Source of the DNA: Gossypium raimondii
Taxonomy: Eukaryota > Streptophyta > Magnoliopsida > Malvales > Malvaceae
Assembly: GCF_025698545.1 (NCBI RefSeq)
Contig: NC_068576.1
Location: 50,874,390 to 50,938,389, forward strand
Length of the DNA stretch: 64,000 nucleotides
Reading direction: 5' to 3'
The position numbers and the translations under genes were made by a program. This document shows, piece by piece, positions 38,050 to 50,650 of this stretch. Numbering within the stretch: position 1 is the first letter of the stretch; every line of letters begins with the position of its first letter. The notes beneath the pieces are model-generated. The model did not search any database. It was not told the DNA's origin and worked only from the letters and a program-made list of their open reading frames with translations.

Positions 38050-39400
38050 GCCGCTTGAATATTGCTTAGAGCAAAATCAGAAAGAAAAAGAGAACACAAT
38101 CAAAAATTTCAATTGAAGTAAAATTAGGTCTTTGCGCAAATATTTTTAGAAAAAGAGTTGCCATGTATTGTTTATTTGCTTAGCCCCGACTGATTGGTAA
38201 TTGTTCCTCGTCAGCTGGAACATATTTTGAAACACCCTCATCATAGGTCACATCTCCATTCATGACAAAGGATTATGAATCTGATGATGATCCACCATGA
38301 AATCCCAGCTAACTGCTGGGGGGCAACCATATAACAGCTGAGCAGTTCAATGATGAACGAGTGGGGAGTAAATGAAACCCAACTTCTAGTATATATAACG
38401 TTAGGTAAAACCCTAGCCTCCCTCCACTCCACCATCTCTGGGCCTATAAATTTCACTAAGAGGATAGGACCCCTTCGAAAGGCTGAAGTCATAACAGTGG
38501 TGTTTCTGTAGCATCCCCAACAGGGGAGCAATCGTCGGGCCTCCTTTGTGGTGGTACACTTGAAGGCACCCCCCCAGGAATACCTCCCTTTCCTTCCTTG
38601 GAGGCTTTCTCAGCCTCTTCTCCACTGCTTACAAAGTTTCGGCCTCCATCCGGAAGTTGTTTTTGGTCATGATTAACGAGAAAATAAAGAAAACAAGAGG
38701 AAAGAACTTAGAAAAGGTGAAACCTTACCCTGAAAAACCATGGGCGCGAAGTAAAAAAAAAAAACGAAGATGAAGAAATATCGAGGATGAAAATGAGAAG
38801 AAATGAGAGAAAAGAACCCAAAAAAATGGTTGAACACTTCAAGAATTGAACACTAGGGGAAATTTCGGACTAGAAAAAAATAGTAAACTACTAAAATAGT
38901 CACTTTTGTTTCCCTCAGGTTACATTTTAAGGTGGGTTTTGGATGGGCGATTGGATTTTGAAAAATCACTCAAGCATAAAATATCGTACTAATTATTTAA
39001 TAAAAAGAATGTTAGAACAAAATCACACATTACTATGCTTGACAATAACGGACAGATAATACACCTGTCACCTAGTTAACCACATAAGCAGCCTACCATT
39101 CATATTGTCGGTGACATAACACTACATGACAAGAGAATCTCCCCTATATATATTCCAACACATGAAACATCAGGGATCTCGTTCTTTCCCAAAGTATTCC
39201 ACCAGATAACTTAGTATTCTCTAGTCCCTTCTCCTCCTCTCTTCCTTTCTTAGTATTTTCTAGTCCCTTCTTCTCCTCTCTTCCTTTCTTAGTTCTTTCC
39301 TCTAACTTTCCCCTTATTATAAGTGAGGCGGCCTCCAAATAACCACCACCTCTCTTTTTAATCACTTTTTTTGTTGATTCCTTATATAAAAAAAATTATT
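38050..39400. other. Unassigned repeat-like DNA with a 39-bp pyrimidine-rich tandem repeat
   Basis: It separates copies B and C of the non-coding unit. At 38400-38700 a reverse frame shows a GC-richer composition like the start of a retroelement gag, but no domain can be named. At 39210-39287 a 39-bp CT-rich unit is repeated twice (CTTAGTATT(C/T)TCTAGTCCC...). No host gene is supported. Confidence 0.35.
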
Positions 39401-40928
39401 ATTATTATTTTTATCTAGTTTTAACAAGAAAAATTAATCATTCAAAGGTTAAATAAAAGCTGGATTTTTCATATAGTTTTAGGTTAAAAAAAAATCATTC
39501 TGCCTATAAATTTATTACTTATCAGAGTAAGAATAATTGTTGTTTTTTCTTGCATTTTATTTTTTTCACTTTGGCTTGTAATAATTCAGTACATTAAAAT
39601 CAGTTAAAAAGATCTTTGCTCTCAACAAGGAAGATGACAAATCTAATGGATCAGATTAAAATTGTTGTCATCGCTGTGACCTAAATTAATGAAAAATGAC
39701 TTGCTATATATGCAATAATTACATGATTTTGACAAAGGTCAGAGTTGATCCCCAACAGACGAGCAGCTGCCACGACCTTAACATAAATCTTTGTCCGTTG
39801 CCACATGAAAATGATATTACTACGCAACATCAATATAGATCTGAACTAACTTAAAATTGTAGGACTGACGAAAAAAAACTCGAAAATGGTTTTGAATACT
39901 GATGTTCATATTATTTTTTATTTTAAGTTAAAAGGTTTAATATAGTATTTGGTGCTAAAATTCGATATTTTGTTTTAATGTGATATTTATGTTATTATTA
40001 TTTTATTTAATCTAGTATTTGTATTTAATAAATATTATATATTTTGGTATCTAAAGATAATGTTATTGACTTTTTAATGTTTAATTCGGTTTTAGGATTG
40101 ATTTGATTAAAAATAGTTGCTAATATTATTAGGTTTGAATTTTCATGATTTTAATAGAATAAATTTAGTGTTAATTATGAATTTGTTTAATTTTACGTTT
40201 AATTTGTCGATACAATATGGTGAATGCAATTTAATTCGAGTTTTAAGATTAATTTGATGAAATTTAATTATTAATATTATTAACTAGTTATAATTTTTTA
40301 TCAAATCAACTCTAAAACTTGAGTTACACACTAAAAATTACTACTGTTTTCTTTAAATATCAAAACTTATAATTTCTATCAAATATAAATATTACATTTG
40401 ACAAAAAAAAAAACACACAAAAAGTGACAAACTTAACTATCAAATTATGCATTAAGCTATGTTAAAATTAGTGTTACTCAATTCCATGTTATTTAGGGTG
40501 CCGTGATTAAGGATAAAAGTAAAAATATTTGTGAAAAAGATTTTAACCCCACAAAATAATATCAAAATAAAACAAAATAATTCAAATTAAGAAATAATAT
40601 AAAAAATCAAATCAAATCAAATTATTACTAAAGGATGTAAAATATTTAAAAATTTCAACTCAATCAACTTACCTCAGATGGAAAGATAAAGCCGCCACCC
40701 AGCTGTGTATAAATCCACAGGCGAAGAAGTTTCCATGCAGTTTCGTTTCCCTCATCAATTATTTTCGTAATCTGGTTGGGTCCGCTCCTAATCAGTCTCA
40801 ATACAGCGGGTTTGCCCATTTACACACGTATTTAAGATTTTACACATTATTTTATACAAAAAAGAACACATTATATTTGCAAGATTTAATAATTAATTGT
40901 AAATTTAGAACCAAATGAGCTGAAACCT

Positions 40929-41420
40929 GAAAGTCAAAGTATCTCAAATTCCAGGTGTCCTAAGATCTTCGTATAACAGTCGTGCCACGTCATTGGCGTT
41001 AATTGTCAACAGGTGATGGGAAAGGAATGATACTGGATACGCGGATATGCTCTCACTGCCTATTCAGAATATCTTTTTATTCTTCTTTGGATATGCGAAT
41101 ATGCTTTTGCTACTCCTAATTCGTACTTTCTATATATAATTAAACTTAGTAAGTGGATTCATGCAATTATTCTCCATTATTTCTTTCCAGAAATTACCCT
41201 TACCCCACGTTGAGCTCGGCGGTCCATTTTTTGGACACTCTGACCGAAATCACCTTGGATCCTCCATAATTAGCCTGAAAAAAAGTCGGTAGGTGAGTTA
41301 TGTTGGATTCTTTGGTGTAGATTTATAAAAGTTGCAAGCTTCTTTAAATGGTTAACTAATATGAAAAGGAAGGGTATATGGATGCGGTGGGTGTATCCTC
41401 AAGTCAACCATTGTAATGCA
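40929..41420 (+). repeat. Degenerate non-coding unit, copy C
   Basis: It runs from AAGTCAAAGTATCTCAAA through CCACGTCATTGGCG, TTATTCTTCTTTGGATATGC, GAGCTCGGCGGTCCATTTTT to TATCCTCAAGTCAAC, in the same order as copy B about 3.6 kb upstream. Confidence 0.65.
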
Positions 41421-42594
41421 TTAAAACCAAATTTAATGTGTTATTTGCACGTTGAACGAAAATCATTTATCTATTCCAGCTATTTAAGTGAAATATTTTA
41501 GTCGAATAGAATATTATTGTAAATTTATTCTATATGATATAAATTAAAGAATATATGAAATTAGTGGAATAATTCCTAACTCGGTTTGTAGCGAATTTAG
41601 TTGTTAATGCAGGAGGACATGGATTCCAAAGTATTAAAATATGTTTATCCTACTTTCTAATGATTAAGAGAAGGATTATGAGTAATTTAAAACTTGTATC
41701 AATAAAATACTATATTTCGTAATTAGAAAATAGATTGGATTGGATTATAAAATGGGAGTCCAAATTGATCCATAATTTAAATGTCTTTTTTACAGGTTCC
41801 AACTCTAATAATTTTATGAACTCTTTTACATATTGAACAAGATTTTAAATTTTTTATATTCTTGAGGTTCATGATTATCTTTCCCACCTCCAAAATTTGA
41901 ATCTAATTTTTTTAAAATTTTAACAAATAATCCACCTTTAAACAAATTTATTATTGGACCGCATACTTTTTCTAAAACACAGGAAATTTCTTAATTTGCT
42001 TACGTTGGTTAGATGGTGACAAATTTTGGACTAAAGGACGACCCTTCCCTAAGCTTTGCTCGTCAGTGAGACGCTATAACTTGGACGTGCGTGCTTTTTC
42101 CAGAACCCGGAAATTTTCGACTACAGGACGTTTCTTCCCTATCCTACGAATAAAACAATGGCTGCTACTTGTAGTTCGTGTCATTGTGCATGATTTTGCG
42201 TAGCCAATCGTTCAACTTCTTCATACATGCAGCGTTATATATATTACAATATACCCTCAACGTATAACAATAAGCTCTTTACAGCAGTATTTTATTATAA
42301 TACTTATAGAATCAATTTTTATATTTTTTAACTTTTTATAACAGCTATAAAATATGTTTTTAATTAAATTAATTTTCCATAATAGTTATTTTTTCTTCAA
42401 ATTTTAATAAAATTAGTTTTTATTACTAAGTGAAATAAAATTAATAAATTTTAATTATTTTTAACAAATATATTTAAATTTTACATAAAAGTCAAGTAAC
42501 CATACTTTATTAAATGAAATTACATTTATAAAGTTTATCAATGATATAATCTAAATCTCACTAACTAATATATAAATCTTAAATATTGTTATAA

Positions 42595-42595
<1 letters not shown>

Positions 42596-42651
<56 letters not shown>
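42596..42651. repeat. (TA)n microsatellite, about 28 repeats
   Basis: An uninterrupted TA dinucleotide run. Confidence 0.97.
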
Positions 42652-42652
<1 letters not shown>

Positions 42653-42981
42653 CAACTATCACTCTATAACGCCCAAAATTTTAGTAAAAGACTGTTATAG
42701 AAAATGTTGATAGTATTAACTTTTATATATGTGTAACAATATAAATCTTGACCCACGTTGACTTCTAATGACTAATCATATATCAATCAACATGATTAAA
42801 ATTTAATTTGATTTTTAAAATTTTATTTGAATTTATATGTACTTGGAAATTATATATATTTTAATTGTCTAAAAAATCTATAATTTTAATTTTTAATTAA
42901 AGTTACATATCAGGGAAAAAAAGATGTTAGACTTTACCATCCTATACTAGTTATTGATATGTCTGACGTAGAATGTAAGAC

Positions 42982-43222
42982 TGTTAGAATAATAGCTGAT
43001 CTAGGGATTGACTTCTATTATTATTCTGTTAAGTCTGTTGTTAGTTGATATTGGTTGTTGATAACTGTTAGTAGTTACTATTAGTTGTTATTAGCAGTTA
43101 TTGACTACATGCTTTTCTATATAAGCATGCACAACCCTACTCAAGAAGAGAGAACTTTGATGTATCTCTTTTGAAGTAATACAAGAATTATACATGTTAT
43201 CATCTATTTGTCAAACTTAACA
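42982..43222 (+). repeat. Copia left LTR
   Basis: It starts TGTTAGAATAATAG and ends CAAACTTAACA. CTATATAAGC (about 43119) is a candidate TATA box, and AAGAGAGAACTTTG follows near the transcription start. Confidence 0.92.
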
Positions 43223-43232
43223 TGGTATCAGA
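43223..43232 (+). other. Copia primer-binding site
   Basis: TGGTATCAGA directly abuts the left LTR and matches the 3' end of initiator methionine tRNA in complement. Confidence 0.88.
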
Positions 43233-43439
43233 TGTCCATTCTTTCCTGGGGTAATCGTCCATGACTTCTCCTTCCAGCCCGTCTGCTGTCCAATCAGTTG
43301 CGCCAGCAATGCCGTCTGCTCTACCAGATGAAGTTGTTGATAGTCGGTTTTCTCTACCAAGAAGATCAATGTGCTTCTTAATGATAATAATTACCTGTGT
43401 GGAGTCAACAAGTTCTTCTAGCAATAAAAACATATAAGC

Positions 43440-44420
43440 TTCATAAATTCATTGACTCGCGTTTTGTTCCTCCTTCTTGATTCCTTATTGATGATGCTGG
43501 TGTCTCGCAAGAAAACCCGAGTTTGCTTGCTTTGAATAGTAAGATAGTGCTCTTGCATCATGGTTACTGTCATCGGTGAGTCCTTTTGTTCTTCATCATC
43601 TTATTGGTCTAGATACAAGTCTTCAAATTTGGAACGCACTTGTTAGTTTGTTTGGCAACAAAACTACTTCTCAGCTAATGTTTTATAGAAAGGCATTACA
43701 TTCTTAGCATAAGGCTGATCTTTCCATGAAAGATTTTTGATGAAAATCAAGGGCTACTGTGACAGCCTTGCTAGTTGTGGGGAGGTTATCAGTGAACGTG
43801 AACATGTTACAGCTATTCTTAATGGCTTATCGTCCGAGTATGAGTCGGTGCTTACAATCATTACTGCGAGTCCAGTACCTTATAGTGTACAGGGAGTTAC
43901 TACTTACTTGATGCTGAAGCTCGTTAACAATTCACTGTGCTTGATGCTCCCAGTTCTACGAACATGGTCACCCACCAGCCTACTGTTTTTGAAGGCAACA
44001 GTTCTTCTCCACCAACTTATCGACCCTCTTTAGGTGCTCGTGGTCGTGGCGTGGTCGCTCTTCAGGCTCTCATTTTCAGTGTCAATTATGCGGAAGGCTG
44101 GTCACCTTATTGATCGATGCTATTATTGATTTGATACCATATATAAGAGTATAGGCTATAGGCCTCCTCCTTCTCCTCAGGCTAATGTTTTCATGGTTGG
44201 CAATTACTTTTCTCTCAATCCCTGGATGTCATCTTCTCTGCCTATGATGCCTTCTTACTCACAACAGAATTGGTATGCTCCCCCAGCATATCCTCAGGTC
44301 TGGACTACTCCATTTGCTGTTAATCCTCTGCAGCATGCCAATGCACCTGTCCTAGGACCACCACCATCTTATCCTCAGGCTCTTATTGCTACACTTAAAA
44401 TTGCGGGTGATAACTCGTGG
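43440..44420 (+). pseudogene. Copia gag remnant
   Basis: Fragments in shifting frames include ALNSKIVLLHHG (about 43530), MKIKGYCDSLASCGEVISEREHVTAILNGLSSEYESV (43740-43850; UBN2-type gag core), and a zinc knuckle CQLCGR-GHLIDRC (44078-44125) with a frame break inside it. Several stops precede the core. It is not functional. Confidence 0.8.
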
Positions 44421-45720
44421 TATCCAGATTCAGCGCATCACACCACCTCACCAATTCTCCTACTTCACTGAGTGACAGTGCTCCATACAATGGCTCATGT
44501 AAGGTGTATATGAGCAATGGTAATGCTCTCTCTATCAGGTCAACTAGTCAGTCTTCTCTTTTTACACGGTCACGACCTTTATTCATTAAGTCTTTACTGT
44601 TTGTACCTAGGATAACCAAAAACTTATTATCGGTATCCAAGTTCACAAAGGATAACCAGGTAATGTTTGAGTTTTTTCCTACACAGTGTCGGGTTCGCGA
44701 TCTACAAACCAATGAGGTTCTACTCCGGGGTTCAGTACGTGATGGGCTATACAAGCTTGACTTACCTAGCTCGTCCCAAACAACTGTATCTCCTACTTCA
44801 GCTCAATGTTGTGCTATTGCTAATCTTCTCCCTCTCAGTCTATGGCATGCTAGACTAGGACACCCTTTATACTGCTACACTTACAAAGGCATTACACCAT
44901 TGTAATATTAACTTTGGTTTATCTGTAGATTCTCTTCATTATGTTGCCTGTCACTTAGGCAAAGAATGCAAGCTGTTATTTTCTAAGTCTATATCTGCAT
45001 ATACTAAGCCATTGCAACTGGTAGTTGTAGATGTTTGGGGCCTTACTCTGATTTTCTCTAACAATTTTCGTTACTATGTTGCTTTCACTAATGCATGTAC
45101 CAGATATACGTGGCTCTATTTTTTAAAAAAAATCTAAATGCTTTATATTTTTTAGTCTTTCATAAACAAGCAGAAAGGATCCTCAGTTACAGGCTACTTA
45201 CTCTACAAACCGATGAGGGATGAAGAGTTCTAGGCGTTAAGGGGTTACTGTCTCAACAAGGTATTCAGTAGAGGATTACATGTCCGTATAGTTCGAACAA
45301 AATGGGTTAGTTGAAAGGAAACACATGCATATCGTGGAAGCTAGTTTATCCATGCTAGCTCATGCAGCTATGCCCTTGTCCTACTAGAACGATGCCTTCA
45401 GCAGTGCTGTATATTTGATAAACAGGTTGCCTTCTTCTCTTATAGGCAATATGTCACCATATGAGAAACTATTTTTGGTCCAACCAAACTATTTTTTTCT
45501 CCGAGTCTTTGGATGTTTATGTTTCCCGAACCTTAGGCTACATAACACTTACAGACTTCAGTTTCGCTCCACACCTTGCACGTTTCTAGGTTACTCACCC
45601 CTACATAAAGGTTATCGGTGTTAGGATGGTAATGGAAAAATATACGTTTCATGTCATGTTACATTTCATGAGTCATCATTTCCTTTCAAATCTGTCAAAC
45701 TCAAACCTAATCCTACAACC
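44390..45720 (+). pseudogene. Copia protease / pre-integrase / integrase remnant
   Basis: A WYPDSAHH motif at about 44418 is the start of the Copia protease-like region. A pre-integrase segment reads PRITKNLLSVSKFTKDN (about 44610) and SLWHARLGHP (about 44838). Integrase core pieces follow (VVVDVWG at about 45020, YTWLYFLKK at about 45107, then NRLPSSLIGNMSPYEKL at 45420) with multiple stops and frameshifts. Confidence 0.8.
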
Positions 45721-48700
45721 ATTTTTCCTTCACAGTCAAGTTCTAAGTTACTTGTCATGCTTCCTAGTCGTCCACCTATCACTACATCAGTACATAATGA
45801 GATCCCTAGGCTCTCAACAAACTCTACTCATACTACTCATTTGGCATCTAGTCCAACTCAGTCTTTGCTAAATTCCACTCCCTTCTGGATACCTAATAAT
45901 ATCTTAACTACTCTGTCACCTCAACCTACTACTCATCAACCTACTGTCCCTCAACTTGCTACCCAACTCAACTCTCATTCTATGATCACACGTAGCAAAG
46001 CCGGAGTATTTAAACTTAAGGCATACCTAACTAAGGTAGATTGTTTGTCAAATGATACACATGTTGACATTTATGAAGCAATGCAGAATGAGTGTTGGTA
46101 AGCAGCGGTGCACAATAAGCTACAGGCTCTTCTTCAAAATAATAAATGGAGTCTCTGCCCTCTTCCTATTAACTGACGAACTGTGGGATGCAAATGGTTA
46201 TTTAAGGTGAAGAAAAAGGCCGATGGGATAGTGGAGAGATATAAAGCCCGATTAGTGGCCAAAGGTTTTTCTCAACATGCTGGAATTGACTTTAGCAACA
46301 CATTTAGCCTAGTGGTTCGTGCAGCAACCATCCGCGTTGTGCTTGCTATTGCTGTCATGAAAGGGTGGTTCTTGCGACAGGTTGATGTCAATAATGCCTT
46401 CCTCAATGGTGATCTAACAGAAGAAATTTACATGGAGTAGCCGCCTGGTTTTGAAGTGTCAGGTGCCAACGGCCAGCAGCTAGTTTGTAAGCTGAACAAA
46501 GCGCTTTATAGCCTGCGCTAAACGCCTCGAGCGCGGTTCCATACTCTCAAGTAGTATTTGGTTACTCAGCTCGATTTTAATACTTTAAAGGCTGATATCT
46601 CGTTATTTATCCGTACATCATCTGGGAATGTGGTACTACTTATAGTGAATGTGGATGATATTGTAATAACAGGCAATTCAAACGATGAGGTGGACAGTGT
46701 GATTCACCAGCTTCACAAGAAATTTGCGCTTAAGGTGTAATATCCTGAAAATTACTATTGTAATACCCCAAAAATTACTACAGTAAGAAAATAGGTATCA
46801 TTGATATAGTAAAATAAGGAAATAAAGTGACAAAAAGGGAAATTTTGAGTTATGGAAACATTGGAAAGTATATTATGATACATTAATTCAAGAAAGACTT
46901 AAATCGCAAAAGTGAGAAAAGTTTTGTTGATTAAGAGTAAATACTCAAAATTTAAGAGGGTAAAGTGTAAATATGAAAAAGTTGAAGGACCAATGGTGTA
47001 AATATTTTAAGGGTGGAATAGTCTAGAAACTAAGGAAAATGGATGAATTAGGACCAAATTGAAAAGGTAAAGAATTTTGAGGGATTAAATCGTAATTTTA
47101 CCTAATTAAGTGATGACTCAAGGATGAAATTTTTAAAGATTATAAAGGGCAAAATGGTCAATTAGAATAGAGAGAAATCTAGAAGGCAATGATGATGTTA
47201 GAGATATTTTAGATTAATTAAATAAATAAATATTAGTTTATTAATATTTTAATTTGATTTTTAAATATTATTTTATTATTTTATTATTATTTTATTTAGT
47301 ATATATATAAGAAAAGGAAGATGAAGAATCACCATCCCACCATTTTTTTCCCATGCACCAACGTGAGAAGAAGAGAGAAAGAAAGAAAGTTTTGCTTTCT
47401 TTACAATTTGGTCCTACCACCAAAAATTCACCATATTCACCAAGAAATCAAAAGAATTACCATATCCATCAAGAGAGAAAGATAACAAGGAGACTATGAG
47501 GAGCTAGAATATCAAGTTAGATTCAAGAAAGAGAAGCTGGAGGAGAGAGAAAATCAAGTTAAAGGTTGAAACTAATAGGACAATATAAGAACATCAAGAT
47601 TTCAATATATTTTTAAGTTTGATATTATTGAAAAAGCATAGAAATGATGTTATAGTAGAGTTTTCTTATATAAAGTCTTATGTTCTTGATATATTAGTGA
47701 AGGGAAATAAGTGAAAGGGATGAGAAATATTATAGAGAAAGGGAATAAGGGTGTTATAAACTTAGTAATCAACATCTTGCACTAAAACAGTTTTGGACAG
47801 CAGCAGTAGGTTAATTTTTGAAAAATCACCATAAATTGTGGATATCAAATTAGAGGATGAAAAAAATATGAAATTAGATCTTATTGAGTCTAGTTTCTCA
47901 TAGAAGAAACAGTGTAAGTAATGGAATTGTAAATCATGAGATATAATAAATTTTGTGAGACAATGTCAGAATGAATTTGGGTTCCCCTGTTCTGACTTTG
48001 GAAAATCATCAAATATTTGAGAAACATAATTAGGGGCTTAAATTTATATTTTCAATAGAAACAAATGGTAACATCATCCGAATCCCGTGCGAGGAGATAA
48101 TTAATTTTTAGTGAAGAAGGGTCGAAACTGTTAGACAGCAGAACAGGGATGACTTTAAAGAATAAACTGCACTTATTGGCTAAACCATAAATTCTGAAAA
48201 TTTTATGGTAAGAATATATGTGAGTCTAGTTTCATAGAAATTTATCGGATCTTAATTCTGAGTTTCGTAGCTCAAGATATAAATAATTTAGTGACTATGA
48301 CTCAAGTGGACAGCTTTGAATGAACATATAAATAAATAGTGAAATTATAGATAATGTTATATATAAGCATGTTGTAAGGCCCAATATTTGCCCGACCCAT
48401 AAACCAAATAATAATACAGTCCAATTACAAAAACAGGTCCAGTTTATTACAACGGAGCCCAAATCAAACCTAAACCTGGTCCCAAGCCCAAACCCGATAG
48501 GCCCAAAAATTAAAAAAAAAACCCTAGCCCAAAACTACAACTTTCAGCAAAATCCCCTGGTGCCGCAAGCTCCCATGCGTGGCCTCCTCACGTGCGCCTC
48601 CGATGCCTCACATGAGCCTTGCCACGTCCTAGCTGGCCCTCGTACGCCCGTATACCTGCAAAAGACACACGAAAAAACGCAGCAAAGAAGTAGAAAAGGC

Positions 48701-49583
48701 AAAAAACGACAGCAAAAAATAGAAAAAATAAGAAAAAAGTGGGATTCGGGGGAGGAGATTTTTATTTTTTTGATTTTTTGTAATTCGGGCAATATAAAGC
48801 CAGTAAAAAATGTTGTAAACGGGAACGCACGCATACTGTAGCAGAAAAAAACAAAAATCAATAGAGAATAAAAGGTTTTTTTTCTTTTTTGATTGTTTTC
48901 TTTTCCGATGGCTCTTTTTTCCTATTTCTGTTTTGCTATTAACCATGTATAGGCATACATATAGAGGAGTAAAAGAAAGGAGGGGGAAGTTAGAAATTGT
49001 ACCTGGGGTTGGAGCGTCGTCGAGTCCCTCATCCGTTCGAATCGAAGTTGAATGGATGGAAGGAGGGGCTTTCGTTTTTTTTGATGCGGCGGAGAGAGTA
49101 GAGCATTTGGGTTCTCTGTTTTTCTTTTTTTTTTCGTTTTAAAAAAAATGTAATGGAGGCTAACAGATAGGGTTTTATTTTTAACCCTTATGTGATGAGA
49201 AACGACGCCGTATTGTCTGATTCAGTGGCTTTTAAACGGCACCGTTTTAGGTTGCGACCCGATAACTCGACCCATATTGCGGCTAGACCCGCGTGTTTTG
49301 AAAGGGGAGGGTTATTTGCACTCCAGGTCCTCCTTTTTTAAAGTTAGTTTATGCTGCTTCTTTTAAATTTGGCCTATCATTTTATTTTTGTTTCATTTTG
49401 GCCCAGGTTGTACGCAGCGTTTAGGAGGGCTGGGAATATTTCCGAATTGGCCCTCCATGTTATTCGCGCACTGTATATTGGACCCTATTTTGTTTATTTA
49501 TGTTTTTTCTGTTTAATTTTGTTTTAGTTGTAATTTAATTCCCCTTGTGTAATTTGTTTCTTTTAAATTCGTTTAATAGCTCC

Positions 49584-49645
49584 ATTATTATTATTATTAT
49601 TATTATTCCTATATATATATTCATTCACATGCACTATTTTTATAT

Positions 49646-49687
<42 letters not shown>
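49584..49687. repeat. (ATT)n and (TA)n microsatellites inside the innermost LTR
   Basis: About eight ATT repeats at 49584-49607, then a TA run at 49646-49687. Confidence 0.9.
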
Positions 49688-49690
<3 letters not shown>

Positions 49691-50179
49691 AATTTTTTGT
49701 GTCTTGTATCCGCCTACCTATATACACATTTTACGTATGCTTTTTTTCTTTATTTTTTCCCTAACTTCAATATATATATATACTTTTATATTTTAGTTTC
49801 AAAATCTTTTTTTTTACTTTTGTACATATGTATACGTATGTTACTTTCTTCTTTTCTTCATAAATTTTTACAAACATATATGCATTTTTATTTTGTTTTG
49901 TTGATATATTCCATTCCTTCCCTTTTTACATGTATACTTGTAGATGTGTGTTAAATATGTGCATACACATATTTACAAATTTACTTGTATCTTGTGCTTA
50001 TATTTTGTAAATACCTATACATATATAATTTAAATTAAAGTATTTGTTTCATGTTATACATTAATTTTTCTAGCATATCTTTCAAAAAGTATATGTTTTG
50101 GTTTCGTCTAAACATTAAAATCATCGTATTTTATAAATTTTCGAAATATTTGGCATTTATGATTCTCGAGGAAGATCGT

Positions 50180-50650
50180 GTCCTAACTTACTGGATTGCG
50201 ATTATTTTTCGATGGATTTAGAAAGCCAAGTATTCATTTTGTAATGAATTCATAAATTTCAAATAAAAAACTCATTCTCGGGAATTCGACACGTTGTGTC
50301 CTAACGCATTGGATATGACATGTTATTTTCTCGAGACGTGGACTTTAAAAATAAAGGCAATGTTTGATATTTAGGAATTTTGTAAAATCGAACCCTAACT
50401 TATTGGGTTTTGATTTTCTCATTTGACCCAAATAACCGGATATCCTTCTCAAAATGCATAGGTTTTAAAAATCAAAGAATAAGCTTAATTTTGAGGATTT
50501 GAAATGTTGCACTCTAACTTACTGAGTGTAACAATTTATTTCTTTAAAATAAATGAGCTTTATCTTCCAATTCATTTTATTCAAAATAAAATGATCGTAT
50601 TTTAAAATATTTTCAAAATTTCGACACTAAGACATTAAACAATCGATTCG
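50180..50650 (+). repeat. Degenerate tandem repeat (about 90-120 bp unit) in the innermost LTR
   Basis: The motif CCTAAC(T/G)(T/C)A(C/T)TGG recurs near 50184, 50302, 50393 and 50514, with a weaker CTAAGACATTAAAC near 50627. Each copy is followed by a T-rich stretch and preceded by a TTTTG/CGA-type segment. Confidence 0.6.

Noticed and set aside
48544-49142. Frames of 69-105 codons in both directions
   Set aside because: They lie inside the innermost LTR block and consist of low-complexity A/T-rich or purine-rich sequence.
49545-49954. Two frames of 83 and 85 codons rich in Ile, Tyr and Phe
   Set aside because: They are translations of ATT and TA microsatellites and AT-rich DNA.
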